Assembly (NCBI GenBank): GCA_964469815.1
Contig: CAYXZC010000001.1
Span: 1-64,000 of the forward strand
Source of the DNA: MGBC163016 sp964469815
Lineage (GTDB): Bacteria > Actinomycetota > Coriobacteriia > Coriobacteriales > Eggerthellaceae
Reading direction: 5' to 3'
Length of the DNA stretch: 64,000 nt
Part shown: piece by piece, positions 45,589 to 53,896 of the stretch
Layout of the letters: the number at the start of each line of letters is the position of its first letter
Position numbering within the stretch: position 1 is the stretch's first letter
Program-made: the position numbers and the translations under genes
The notes under the pieces: generated by a model
The model's database searches: none
Told to the model about the DNA's origin: nothing
Seen by the model: only the letters and a program-made list of their open reading frames with translations

Positions 45589-48162
45589 TTAAGCTCCTTC
45601 CACGATCCTATCCAAAGCGATCTGTCCGGTTTCGGCCTCATAGCCGCGGTTCTCGAACGCCTCAGGATACTGCTTTGCCAATTCGAATACATCGACCTTC
45701 TCAAGGTTGACCAAGAAGCTGTTCGTAACCTCACCAGGAGCATTCTTGGAAGTCGTGTTGCCTGGGCATATCAGATTGTTTGCGCCAGCACGATCGAACT
45801 CGCCAATGACGATGTTGTCAACACGAACGCCATGATCCTGATATACAGAATGAGGAATGACACGCTCGGACAGGCGAATGCCACCTAGGACTGCGCCGCG
45901 TTCGTTGTATAGCTTGACGATATCGCCGTTCTTGAATCCAAGCACTGCCGCATCTTTCGGATTGACCCAGATTGGCTCGTACATATACCCATCAGGGCCT
46001 TCCACCTTGCAAGTCTCGATCTCACGACACCAGGTGTTGTCGTCATTTTGAGCATGTACGCGCCAGCGTGGATGGTTGGTGATGAGCAAGAATGGATACT
46101 CTTCAGCACGCGGGTGCAACAAGCTCTCAGAATGGGATTCGCCATAAGGCACAAAGTGAGGCACAGGTGGACGCTCCTCATCATCTGGGAAATACTCAGA
46201 GAGGATGGTGGAGCGGAACTCGATGAGTCCGGTCGGGGTGATCAGCGGATTGGCCTGTGGATCCTCATAGAACGGGCGCATACCGCGAGGATCATCCTCC
46301 CAGTCCTCCGCCGTCGGAACAACGAAGTAACCTTTCTCCATGAACTCCTCGTAAGAAACCATATCCTGGACGCCGGAGTTGTCAAAGCCCTTCTTGATAA
46401 GCTCATCTTCCGTGCCACCCACATACTCCTCATAAAGGCCGAGCTTCTTGGCAACCTCGCCGACAGCTTCGAAGTCGGAAAGCGACTCGCCAACATGCGG
46501 AATAGCCTGCTCCTCATGCATGAGCATGTTGTACTGACCACTGAACAGGTCGGCGGAGATGTCGCGAACCTCAAGCTTTGTGGTGGTCGGAAGGATGATA
46601 TCCGCGAACAAGCAGTCATTCTCAAGCCAAGGATGCTGAGCCAAGATGAACTCAAGATTCGGATGACGAAGAGCACGCTGCATGTCAAAACCATGATTCC
46701 AGCAGGTCTGCCAACAAGGACTGTCGGTCCAGATCATGTGAAGCTCGTAATCGCCATCATGCGGGAAGTCCCATTCAACGACCTGATCTTCTGCTGGAAG
46801 GCCTGCGATAACATGACCACCACGCCACTTGACTGGCGGATTCATGATAGCCTCAGGAATGAGGGTCTTCGGGATGAAGTTCACAGGATATGTGAGCATA
46901 GCCCAGCCGTTGTAGATCGATGAGAGATCGGGCTGACAAGCGGAACGAGGCAGCGGATAGATCTCATCTATGCCGAACAAACCCCAGTCCATGAAGTTGA
47001 TCTGGCCCACACCTGGCTTACCAAGTCCTTGCATAGCAAGAAGAGCCACCTCAAGACGAGCAGGCTCGCTCGAATAGGCCGCACGAATAAGACCGCCGCC
47101 CGCGCAATGTGCGATCGAGACAGCATGCTTGCCCCAGTAACGGGCGAGCGCCTTGATCTGCCGTTCGGTAATGCCTGTGATAGGAGATGCCCATTTAGGA
47201 GTCTTGGCGACACCATCCTCGTCACCAAGGATGTAATCCTTGAAGTCATCGAATCCCACAGAGTGGGTAGCGATGTAGTCCTTATCATAGGTTCCCTCTG
47301 TGATCCAAACATATGCTATAGCGCAGTGAAGAGCTGCATCTGTGTTCGGAAGGATCGGGATCCACTTGCCCTCATGAGCGCAACCTGTGTAGTTAAGGTC
47401 GGGAGAGATGAAGATCGACTTGATGCCAGCATCATGAAGCCAACGCACCAAGCGTCCTGGCTGCATTCCGCCCCAACCCCAAGGAGTTGTCTCGGGGTCT
47501 GCTCCCCAATAAAGAACAGCATCGCCATTCTCTGCGATATCTTGGAACAGGTTCTGAACATGACCCTGCTTTCCTACAGGATCCATTCCCCAGATATGCT
47601 TTGCGCCCCATGTCCAGCCTTCCCAGCTGTCAGGCTGACGAGCTTGCAGGGTATAGCCGCCCATGAGATCGAGCAGCTTACCCGGGCAACCGTGAGCTGC
47701 GTGAATGATCTTCGACTCGCCATGACCATCGATCTGAGCCAAAACTGCGAGCGGGCCATATTCCTTATGAATACGCTTGAGCTCCGATGCGATTATGTCG
47801 GTAGCCTCATCCCAGCTGATGCGGACGTACTTGGATGTTCCGCGTGTCTCAGGATGACGCTCACCGTTGGGATCCCAATCGATGCGCTTCAGCGGATAAG
47901 GAACGCGATTTTTGGAATACACCCTTTTCTTGTATGCATACTGAAGCGGTGTCGGCATGGTTTTATCTTTAGGCTCGAGCACAGCTCCATTCACTTCGAT
48001 GCGCCAAGGATTCATGTCTTTGATGTCATACGCATCGTCATAATGCATTGGACGGATACGTAGGATCTTCCCATCTTTTACATCGACGGCAGCGGAATTC
48101 GAACCTAGTCCGAAACCGCACAGACCTAATGACTTGTATACAGTCTTATCGCCTTTCGACAT
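45589..48162 (-). CDS. Molybdopterin subunit of pyrogallol-hydroxytransferase/catechol-dehydroxylase-like enzyme
   Basis: An 857-residue DMSO-reductase-family catalytic subunit binding bis-pterin molybdenum. It lacks both a Tat signal and the N-terminal [4Fe-4S] cysteines (only one Cys in the first 60 residues), as in the transhydroxylase alpha subunit. The active-site region matches that enzyme: H147 (IDGHGES), then D178-S179 (RQPDSWEGW), corresponding to its His144, Asp174 and Mo-ligand Ser175. Family segments include WDEATDIIASELKRI, YWGADPETTPWGWGG and the C-terminal molybdopterin-binding NHPRWRVHAQNDD. Expected chemistry is removal or transfer of a hydroxyl on a polyphenol ring; gut catechol dehydroxylases are relatives. 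ATG 48162 has GAGGAG upstream. The substrate cannot be determined from sequence. Confidence 0.88.
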   Translation of the reverse strand: MSKGDKTVYKSLGLCGFGLGSNSAAVDVKDGKILRIRPMHYDDAYDIKDMNPWRIEVNGAVLEPKDKTMPTPLQYAYKKRVYSKNRVPYPLKRIDWDPNGERHPETRGTSKYVRISWDEATDIIASELKRIHKEYGPLAVLAQIDGHGESKIIHAAHGCPGKLLDLMGGYTLQARQPDSWEGWTWGAKHIWGMDPVGKQGHVQNLFQDIAENGDAVLYWGADPETTPWGWGGMQPGRLVRWLHDAGIKSIFISPDLNYTGCAHEGKWIPILPNTDAALHCAIAYVWITEGTYDKDYIATHSVGFDDFKDYILGDEDGVAKTPKWASPITGITERQIKALARYWGKHAVSIAHCAGGGLIRAAYSSEPARLEVALLAMQGLGKPGVGQINFMDWGLFGIDEIYPLPRSACQPDLSSIYNGWAMLTYPVNFIPKTLIPEAIMNPPVKWRGGHVIAGLPAEDQVVEWDFPHDGDYELHMIWTDSPCWQTCWNHGFDMQRALRHPNLEFILAQHPWLENDCLFADIILPTTTKLEVRDISADLFSGQYNMLMHEEQAIPHVGESLSDFEAVGEVAKKLGLYEEYVGGTEDELIKKGFDNSGVQDMVSYEEFMEKGYFVVPTAEDWEDDPRGMRPFYEDPQANPLITPTGLIEFRSTILSEYFPDDEERPPVPHFVPYGESHSESLLHPRAEEYPFLLITNHPRWRVHAQNDDNTWCREIETCKVEGPDGYMYEPIWVNPKDAAVLGFKNGDIVKLYNERGAVLGGIRLSERVIPHSVYQDHGVRVDNIVIGEFDRAGANNLICPGNTTSKNAPGEVTNSFLVNLEKVDVFELAKQYPEAFENRGYEAETGQIALDRIVEGA

Positions 48163-48342
48163 TCTCACTCCTCTTTCTCCTCGTTTTACAAATGCTTACT
48201 AACAGCCACAAAAAAAGACCTTGCAATCCTCCCTATCTTCGCTAAAATCCATTGAAACCCCTTTTTTGAAAACGCTTCGTGCCAAGCCGAAACTGCCTTT
48301 AACCATAAAGGCGGCAAGTAGGTTTGACAATCGCATTTGAGT

Positions 48343-48427
48343 CCTGAAGTTGGCTGTTTACGCCATGAGATATCTATGGAGGACGGCCTTTTGAGACGTA
48401 AGACTTCAGGTATTAGATATCCCTCAT
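48343..48427. promoter_or_regulatory. Divergent control region with inverted-repeat pairs
   Basis: The 382-base gap (48163-48544) between the molybdoenzyme operon and the LuxR-type regulator holds no convincing gene. ATGAGATATCTA (48365-48376) recurs inversely as TAGATATCCCTCAT (48414-48427) with a two-base insertion, and CCTGAAGT (48343-48350) recurs inversely as ACTTCAGG (48403-48410). These interleaved pairs are candidates for the regulator's binding sites. The eight-base pair could be chance; the longer pair is less likely to be. Confidence 0.4.
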
Positions 48428-48544
48428 ACACTGGGATCATTTTCGCCAAGATGACCATCTTCATCGAGGCGACATCAAAACGCTCAAATAGATCCGCCAA
48501 AACTCACCTGCGATGAGCTTGCTTTTGCTAAGGGGGGAATAACT

Positions 48545-50101
48545 ATGGGTATCGATCAAATTTCCACAGGATGCAAAACCAATCCCATCCTCAATCCTGC
48601 GATCGGGTTGGCTGGATTCGGGCTTTTGCTAGGATGGCATTTCATCATCCTGTTCAATCCGATGCAATACGAAGGCTCATCGAGTGCGAGCGAATTCATG
48701 CTTGCGCGCCAAGTAGGAATCAACGCTTCGCTTTGCGTATTCTTCCTAATAAGTGGCAAGCTTCTATCGAAGCTTCCGCCACGCGATAAGATCAAATCGC
48801 ATCTTCATGTCTATATAGCAATGGTGGCAGGGATGCTCGGAACTCTGGGGCTGATGCTTTTTTCCTATATTGGAATGGCCATCGTCATCCTATCGGTGAT
48901 CCTTGTCGGGGCTGCAGAGGCGTTGATGATGCTGATGTGGCTTCGGTTTTACACCGAAACATCCAAGAACTATTCCGGACAAACACTTGGAGTCTCAGCA
49001 GTTATCGCCTCCCTTATAACGTTTTTCGTCTATCACTTGACATTCGATATGGTCGTCATCGTATCCGTGCTGCTCCCCGCTTTATCTGGAATATCCCTCG
49101 TTGTTACCACGAGGGATATTCCGTTGCGGTATAACGAACTCAACGGAACGAGCACCACTGACTGGACTCTTGCCAAAAAACCCTTCATGAAGATGACCGT
49201 TCAGCTTGCAGCGATGGCCACGTTCTTCGGGTTGGTGCAAGGATGCTATTCGCCCGATAACATGCTTCTTCCGATGACAGATCCCTCCTCTATTCTGGGC
49301 GCAGCGCTGGCAGGCATCGTCATATTCCTATTATTCTCAAGATCCGAGTTTCCCCCGAGCCTTAATCCTGTGGTAAACATATCGATAATCATGTTCGCAG
49401 TTGGAATCCTTATCGTCCCTTATCGCAACGAAGCCCTTTCAAGCCTTTCTGCCTTCTTGATCATGACCGGGTTCATCTTCTATTTCCTGCTCGTCTTGAT
49501 CTTCATCATAGACCTCGTAAGAACCTTCGACCTCAATCTCACGATGGCTCTCGGAATCAATCAGTCTGTAGAGTATGCAATGTTCACAGTGAGCATTTTG
49601 ATCGGATATTACATCTGGGGAAATTTCGGCAATTTGCCAACGACTGCATTCATGATCACATCAGCCTGTTCTGTAGTGTTGATAACGATAGTGCTCGTGT
49701 TCTCTACCGAGCGTCCTCCTTGGAGGGCCTCCTTCTACAAGCACAGCAAGTCTAAATCCAATGCAAACAGCACAGAGGATGACACCCATAGCGATGCTTC
49801 GCACATCAGCAAGATCAGCGAGGCGGCAGCACTGCAAGCCATTGCGGTCGAATACTGTCTTACACCACGCGAGGTAGAGGTGTTCAAGCTGTTGGCCAAA
49901 GGCAGGAACGCAGAGTATATCCAGAATTCCTTGGTGATATCCAACCACACCGTGAAGACCCACATCTACAATATTTATAAGAAGCTGGATGTTCATTCGT
50001 TACAGGGACTTTTGGATATCATCGATCTTAAGAAGGATCCTGCAGAAGGCGCCAGCGAGAAAAAAGCGACGACCGATGATGTCGAAACGAATCAAAACTA
50101 A
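48545..50101 (+). CDS. Polytopic membrane LuxR-type transcriptional regulator
   Basis: A 518-residue protein with about twelve membrane segments through residue ~390, a hydrophilic Ser/Asn/Asp-rich linker (~400-430) and a C-terminal LuxR/GerE helix-turn-helix (LTPREVEVFKLLAKGRNAEYIQ, then ISNHTVKTHIYNIYKKL). Regulators of this architecture are abundant in Eggerthella and Gordonibacter, where they control adjacent polyphenol-processing molybdoenzymes in response to substrate. It is divergent from such an operon here and is followed by an MFS transporter gene. AAGGGGGG upstream fixes the ATG. The membrane part is the presumed sensor; no periplasmic ligand domain is visible. Confidence 0.9.
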   Translation: MGIDQISTGCKTNPILNPAIGLAGFGLLLGWHFIILFNPMQYEGSSSASEFMLARQVGINASLCVFFLISGKLLSKLPPRDKIKSHLHVYIAMVAGMLGTLGLMLFSYIGMAIVILSVILVGAAEALMMLMWLRFYTETSKNYSGQTLGVSAVIASLITFFVYHLTFDMVVIVSVLLPALSGISLVVTTRDIPLRYNELNGTSTTDWTLAKKPFMKMTVQLAAMATFFGLVQGCYSPDNMLLPMTDPSSILGAALAGIVIFLLFSRSEFPPSLNPVVNISIIMFAVGILIVPYRNEALSSLSAFLIMTGFIFYFLLVLIFIIDLVRTFDLNLTMALGINQSVEYAMFTVSILIGYYIWGNFGNLPTTAFMITSACSVVLITIVLVFSTERPPWRASFYKHSKSKSNANSTEDDTHSDASHISKISEAAALQAIAVEYCLTPREVEVFKLLAKGRNAEYIQNSLVISNHTVKTHIYNIYKKLDVHSLQGLLDIIDLKKDPAEGASEKKATTDDVETNQN

Positions 50102-50109
50102 CAAAGCGA

Positions 50110-50172
50110 GAACCAAAGCGCCGGGTGACTAAAACCATTGGGAACCAAAGCATCAGGTGAATAGACCATTGG
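50110..50172. repeat. Two tandem ~32-bp repeats after LuxR gene
   Basis: GAACCAAAGC begins units at 50110 and 50142; each continues to ACCATTGG with internal differences. The pair directly follows the regulator's stop codon. The remaining 250 bases up to the MFS gene show only its AGGGGG ribosome site. Confidence 0.6.
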
Positions 50173-50421
50173 ATGCGCTAGATCGCCAAGGCATTGATTT
50201 CTTGAGCAGTTATACAGGCAAGATACCAACAATATCAGACCTGAAGCCTTAGACTCTACGCTCTAGAATCGTCAAAATCATGACTGACATGCGATGCAAT
50301 ACCAGATAGTTTTACGTATGATCGAGATGCCAAGATAGAAAGTTTGCAATCCGGTCTGCCACGCTAGAGAGCAAACATTCCATTGAACCCCCGAATAAGA
50401 CAACTCTCATTAGGGGGAAAA

Positions 50422-51663
50422 ATGACAAACCCGTCAAACACAGAGTTCTCTATGGGAAGAAGATGGCTGATCTTCTGCTCGGTATTCTTCTTAGGTATCT
50501 TGACATCTTTCGGTATGTTCAAGGCACCCACCATGTTCACCACAGAGTTCACCACAGAGCTTGGATTCACAGAATCCAATATCGGTTGGGTCATGTCGAT
50601 GTTCACGCTCATCGGTGCTGTGCTGGCTTTTCCTGCTGGCGGAATCTTCGCGAAGCTAGGTGCTAAGAAAAGCCTCATCATCACCGCTATAAGCTTGATC
50701 ATCGGAGCGGTAGGCGGCGCTTTAGCTACCAACGCCACGATGATGCTCATCACTCGCTTCATCGAAGGCATCGGCATGGGACTGATCTCCGTTGTAGGGC
50801 CTGCCGCCGTTGCATCGATCATCCCGCCGCGCAAACAGGGTCTTGCGATGGGTATCTGGAGCGTCTGGTTCCCAGCAGGCGTCGTACTTGCTATGAACAT
50901 CACACCTATGGTGTATGCCATGGCAGGCTCTTGGCGCGCCAACTGGTGGCTTTCCGCGATCCTTGCAACCATTGCGTTAGTGTTCGTTATCGCAGTGTAC
51001 AAGACTCCACCACAAGAGAATGCACCCGAGCAGACTGATGCCGCTTCGGGCTCTGCTCCGCTCAAGCTCAAGCCAGATTTCTTCAGCATCGTCATGATCG
51101 CTCTTGCATTCGGCTGCTGGAATGTGTTCAACGCCGGCGCAATCGGCGGCTTCTACCCGTCATATCTGACTGATGTCCACGGTCTTGATAACCAGCTGTC
51201 AGGAACCATATCGAGCATCACGAACATTCTGGTGCTGGCGCTTGGACCCATCTCAGGATTTGTGGCCGACAAGTTCAACATCCACAAGGGCTTCATCGTG
51301 TTCGGAATGTTCGGCGCAGCAGTTCTGTTGACCTTCGCTTTTGGAGACAACATGGCGCTCGTATGGGTGTTCGTCGTTGCCATGAGCTTCTGCTCGGCGT
51401 GCTGCTCGACTGGCGTATTTTCGAGCGTGCCGCTATACGCCAAGGATCCATCTAAAGTGGGACTTGGAATGGCAATCGTAGCGTTCTTCCAAAATCTCGG
51501 TGGCTGCATCGGATCCGCCGCCTTCGGAAGCTTGGCTGTAGGACTCGGTTGGAACATGGCTTCGCTCGCATTCTGCGTGCCGATCGCTATCGTAGGCGGA
51601 GTGTGCGCTGCGCTGATCAAGTCGCTCAAACCGAAGAAGCTTCCGCAGGAGGGCGCAGAGTAG
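50422..51663 (+). CDS. Major facilitator superfamily transporter
   Basis: A 413-residue, 12-helix MFS permease. It shows GWVMSMFTLIGAVLAFPAGG and the loop 2-3 motif GAKKSLIITA; two six-helix halves are split by a hydrophilic loop (residues ~205-225, PPQENAPEQTDAASGSAPLK), and FVADKFNIHKG is the equivalent loop in the second half. Start ATG 50422 follows AGGGGG. It lies downstream of the LuxR-type regulator on the same strand with a 320-base gap. In the polyphenol context it is a candidate importer of the aromatic substrate or exporter of its product; the class of substrate is inference. Confidence 0.88.
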   Translation: MTNPSNTEFSMGRRWLIFCSVFFLGILTSFGMFKAPTMFTTEFTTELGFTESNIGWVMSMFTLIGAVLAFPAGGIFAKLGAKKSLIITAISLIIGAVGGALATNATMMLITRFIEGIGMGLISVVGPAAVASIIPPRKQGLAMGIWSVWFPAGVVLAMNITPMVYAMAGSWRANWWLSAILATIALVFVIAVYKTPPQENAPEQTDAASGSAPLKLKPDFFSIVMIALAFGCWNVFNAGAIGGFYPSYLTDVHGLDNQLSGTISSITNILVLALGPISGFVADKFNIHKGFIVFGMFGAAVLLTFAFGDNMALVWVFVVAMSFCSACCSTGVFSSVPLYAKDPSKVGLGMAIVAFFQNLGGCIGSAAFGSLAVGLGWNMASLAFCVPIAIVGGVCAALIKSLKPKKLPQEGAE

Positions 51664-51755
51664 CGTATTGGATTGCGTCATCTCACCCTGCGCTGTTCCC
51701 ATACCATGGGATGTGTCCGCAGGTTGATGCGTGCGTGCTTGCAGGATGATTTGTA

Positions 51756-51779
51756 GGGGCAGGATCTCGATCCTGCCCC
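51756..51779. repeat. Palindrome, possible terminator of MFS gene
   Basis: GGGGCAGGATC (51756-51766), TC, then GATCCTGCCCC (51769-51779): a perfect 11-bp hairpin followed on the plus strand by GTTTGTCTTGATTTG. The moderately T-rich tail and position 92 bases past the MFS stop allow a terminator role. It also belongs to the variable-core palindrome family. Confidence 0.6.
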
Positions 51780-51810
51780 GTTTGTCTTGATTTGTCATGC
51801 AGGTACATTC

Positions 51811-51837
51811 GTAGGTGTCGGCTGTGCCGACACCTAC
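51811..51837. repeat. Palindrome of the variable-core family
   Basis: GTAGGTGTCGGC (51811-51822), TGT, then GCCGACACCTAC (51826-51837): a perfect 12-bp hairpin followed by GGGTCAAC. The CTACGGGTCAA tail is identical to that after the element at 44109-44130, although the cores are unrelated. Confidence 0.7.
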
Positions 51838-51905
51838 GGGTCAACAAAAGGAACAGCTCTACCAGTGCAACTCGGATCGCTGAAAGGAACGGCTCTCCGT
51901 CCCTC

Positions 51906-52094
51906 CTATTCGCCGGCGGCCTCCAAAACCACGCATCTGAATGCCTCCGGTCCACAATGCGATGAGATCACACAACCGGCTTGAAGCCAACGGATCTCGC
52001 GAAAACCGGCTTCCTGTGCTTTCTTGGTTGCAACATCGCAAATCAACCCTGGGCGGAACGATCCAGAAACAACGCAAAAAACGCGGATATTTAC
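51906..52094 (-). pseudogene. C-terminal relic of a DegV-family gene
   Basis: Read on the minus strand, the frame ending at the stop 51908-51906 gives RPGLICDVATKKAQEAGF and then LQAGCVISSHCGPEAF before the end. The GC-x-ISSHCGP segment is characteristic of the C terminus of DegV fatty-acid-binding proteins. The upstream ~220 residues of a complete DegV are absent, and no start or ribosome site is seen, so only the last ~60 codons survive. DegV proteins present fatty acids to the FakA kinase. The gap 51664-52122 otherwise holds two palindromes only. Confidence 0.5.
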
Positions 52095-52122
52095 GCCCCT
52101 TGTGCATCCATTTCGGATTCAG

Positions 52123-52419
52123 TCATCGCCTCTGGATTCTGATTTTTCCGATCAGGTGACGAAACGCGCTCACAGGATGGGCGAACATCATACGCGGCCC
52201 GGCGTAACGCATCACGACTCGATTTTTTTCGCGCATCAGGGAAGAGTAGCAGCGGTTCGGACATTCCTCGCAGTTGATCTTCTCACCCATGCGACCACAT
52301 TTTTGTGTTCTTGAACAGGCATAATCGTCGAGCGATTTACAATCGTCACAAAGCGGTTCACCGCAGCTTGCGCATGCGTCCTTTTCCTTATCGACATGAT
52401 TGCCGTTGCAATATATCAT
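52123..52419 (-). CDS. YgbA_NO (nitrous-oxide-stimulated promoter) family protein
   Basis: A 98-residue cysteine-rich protein. The C-terminal half, CEECPNRCYSSLMREK then VMRYAGPRMMFAHPVSAFRH, matches the YgbA_NO family closely; the first half contains further CxxC pairs (CASC, CDDC) and CGRMGEK. YgbA is nitric-oxide induced in enterobacteria and linked to recovery from nitrosative damage to iron-sulfur proteins, though its mechanism is not settled. It starts nine bases after the TorD-like gene with no strong ribosome site, so it is probably translationally coupled and is the last gene of the NADH-linked molybdoreductase operon. Confidence 0.8.
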   Translation of the reverse strand: MIYCNGNHVDKEKDACASCGEPLCDDCKSLDDYACSRTQKCGRMGEKINCEECPNRCYSSLMREKNRVVMRYAGPRMMFAHPVSAFRHLIGKIRIQRR

Positions 52420-52428
52420 GCCAAGCAG

Positions 52429-53043
52429 TCAGTCGATATCCATAAGAAGCGCCTGTGCGATATATACCATACCAGTATAGTAGCCCATGTCATCAAGGTT
52501 AATAATGTCCTCAAATGACTTCGGCATCCAGTTATCCATATGGGTTGCCTTAAATTCCATAGCCGCCTTTTGAGCCGATTCGTCGCCTTTCACCAAAGCG
52601 CGACCGAGCAACATGGAGAAGAACATCCATTCAAGACCCATATGATCTTCCGGTTCCAAGCATCCGCTCGGTTTGGTAAATCCATGCTCATCCATAAGGT
52701 CACATACCTCAAAAAACGGCTTTTGATGCGTAACACGTTCAGGAGAGAAGTACACGGATTCTTGCGGCACTGATGCTCCTGCTGCCACACCCAAAAACAA
52801 GTCAGCGTAAGAAGCATCAAGGTAGTCGTCCCATAACTCTTTGTCTTCGGAATCGGCGCGCTTACCCAACGCCTGACGCAATTTGGAGAGACCGCGATCA
52901 GCTCGTTTCTGAGCTTCGTCAGACAATCCTTCAAGAGGATGCTCCAAATACGCTTCGACAACTTCACGAAACTCTGCATCAGTTTCACGGACAAACGCAC
53001 GGGCAACCATTTGAACCGTATCAAGCATCATCATCGAATCCAT
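52429..53043 (-). CDS. TorD/DmsD-like molybdoenzyme assembly chaperone
   Basis: A 204-residue, all-helical protein of the TorD family, which holds the apo-catalytic subunit of DMSO-reductase-like enzymes while cofactor is inserted. Supporting segments are YADLFLGVAAGASVPQESVYFSP, CLEPEDHMGLEWMFFSMLLGRAL (the EPDH-type motif) and the C-terminal GYYTGMVYIAQALL. GGAGAG precedes the ATG. It lies 110 bases downstream of the ferredoxin subunit gene. Since the catalytic subunit has no Tat signal, its role here would be cofactor loading rather than export proof-reading. Confidence 0.85.
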   Translation of the reverse strand: MDSMMMLDTVQMVARAFVRETDAEFREVVEAYLEHPLEGLSDEAQKRADRGLSKLRQALGKRADSEDKELWDDYLDASYADLFLGVAAGASVPQESVYFSPERVTHQKPFFEVCDLMDEHGFTKPSGCLEPEDHMGLEWMFFSMLLGRALVKGDESAQKAAMEFKATHMDNWMPKSFEDIINLDDMGYYTGMVYIAQALLMDID

Positions 53044-53153
53044 TTGCCAACTCTCCGTTCATATAGCATTTATATAAAGCCGAGTACCCCCGGCAACGCA
53101 CCGTGTGGCATCGCACGCGCCGCCGGAGGCCTTTCAGCATCTTACATATCAGA

Positions 53154-53894
53154 CTATCCTTCTTCATTCCTTGAAAGATCAAGAGCCTCTTGAACGCTTG
53201 CAGCCTTCATAACAAGCTTCGGATATCCGATACGCTCTTCGGCATTGCAGACATCTTCAAAGTCGAACATCGGCGGCAAATTGTCACCGCGATCCTGAAG
53301 CAATCTCATAGCAGCATCAACATCGTAGGGAACAACCTCGCGACGCTCGTTAATTGGTGTAAACACAATAGCCGGCTTCACAAATTTACCGTCAGGCATG
53401 TCAGGAAGCGCCTTCAGCGTGCCGTAGCGCTTCTCCATCTCCTCAAGCGGGCCGAAATCAAGTGCTCGGCTAGGACATGACATTACGCAATTTGGCATCT
53501 GTCCATTCTCAAGTCGGTCATAGCACATATCGCACTTGCTCATCGGTGTGCCCGGAGCATCGTCTTCATACTGAGGCGCACCGTAGGGACACGCCTTCCA
53601 ACAATTGCGATCACCTTCGCACAAATCTTTGTCTAGCAAAACAGCGCCGTATTTGTCCTCTTTAAACAAAGCATGGTGATCACATGCCTCCACGCAAACC
53701 GGCTCCTCGCAGTGATAGCACGTAGCGAACAGTGTATTCATTCGCATAGTCGGGAAAACGCCCTTTTCCCACTGAAGCATGCGAAGCCATTTCACAGGGC
53801 CGGGCTGAATGTCGTTCCAGTCGCGGCAGGCAACTACGCAAGCATGGCAGTTATAGCAGCGGCTCTGATCGAAATAAAATGCATACTGTGTCAT
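53154..53894 (-). CDS. DmsB-like four-cluster ferredoxin subunit with Cys-to-Asp change
   Basis: A 246-residue electron-transfer subunit. Cluster motifs are CYNCHACVVAC, CYHCEEPVCVEAC, CEGDRNCWKAC and CDMC with NCVMSC. In the third, the second cysteine of the usual CxxCxxCxxxC is replaced by Asp, so that cluster may be [3Fe-4S] or have an Asp ligand. It is hydrophilic with no signal or membrane segment. It starts two bases after the stop of the molybdopterin subunit (53897), so they are co-translated. It should pass electrons between the NuoE/F-like module and the molybdenum site. Confidence 0.87.
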   Translation of the reverse strand: MTQYAFYFDQSRCYNCHACVVACRDWNDIQPGPVKWLRMLQWEKGVFPTMRMNTLFATCYHCEEPVCVEACDHHALFKEDKYGAVLLDKDLCEGDRNCWKACPYGAPQYEDDAPGTPMSKCDMCYDRLENGQMPNCVMSCPSRALDFGPLEEMEKRYGTLKALPDMPDGKFVKPAIVFTPINERREVVPYDVDAAMRLLQDRGDNLPPMFDFEDVCNAEERIGYPKLVMKAASVQEALDLSRNEEG

Positions 53895-53896
53895 AA

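Noticed and set aside
48186..48500. A 104-codon open frame on the minus strand between the molybdoenzyme operon and the LuxR regulator
   Set aside because: No ribosome site, no recognisable domain, and it fills what must be the divergent promoter region; composition is like random translation.
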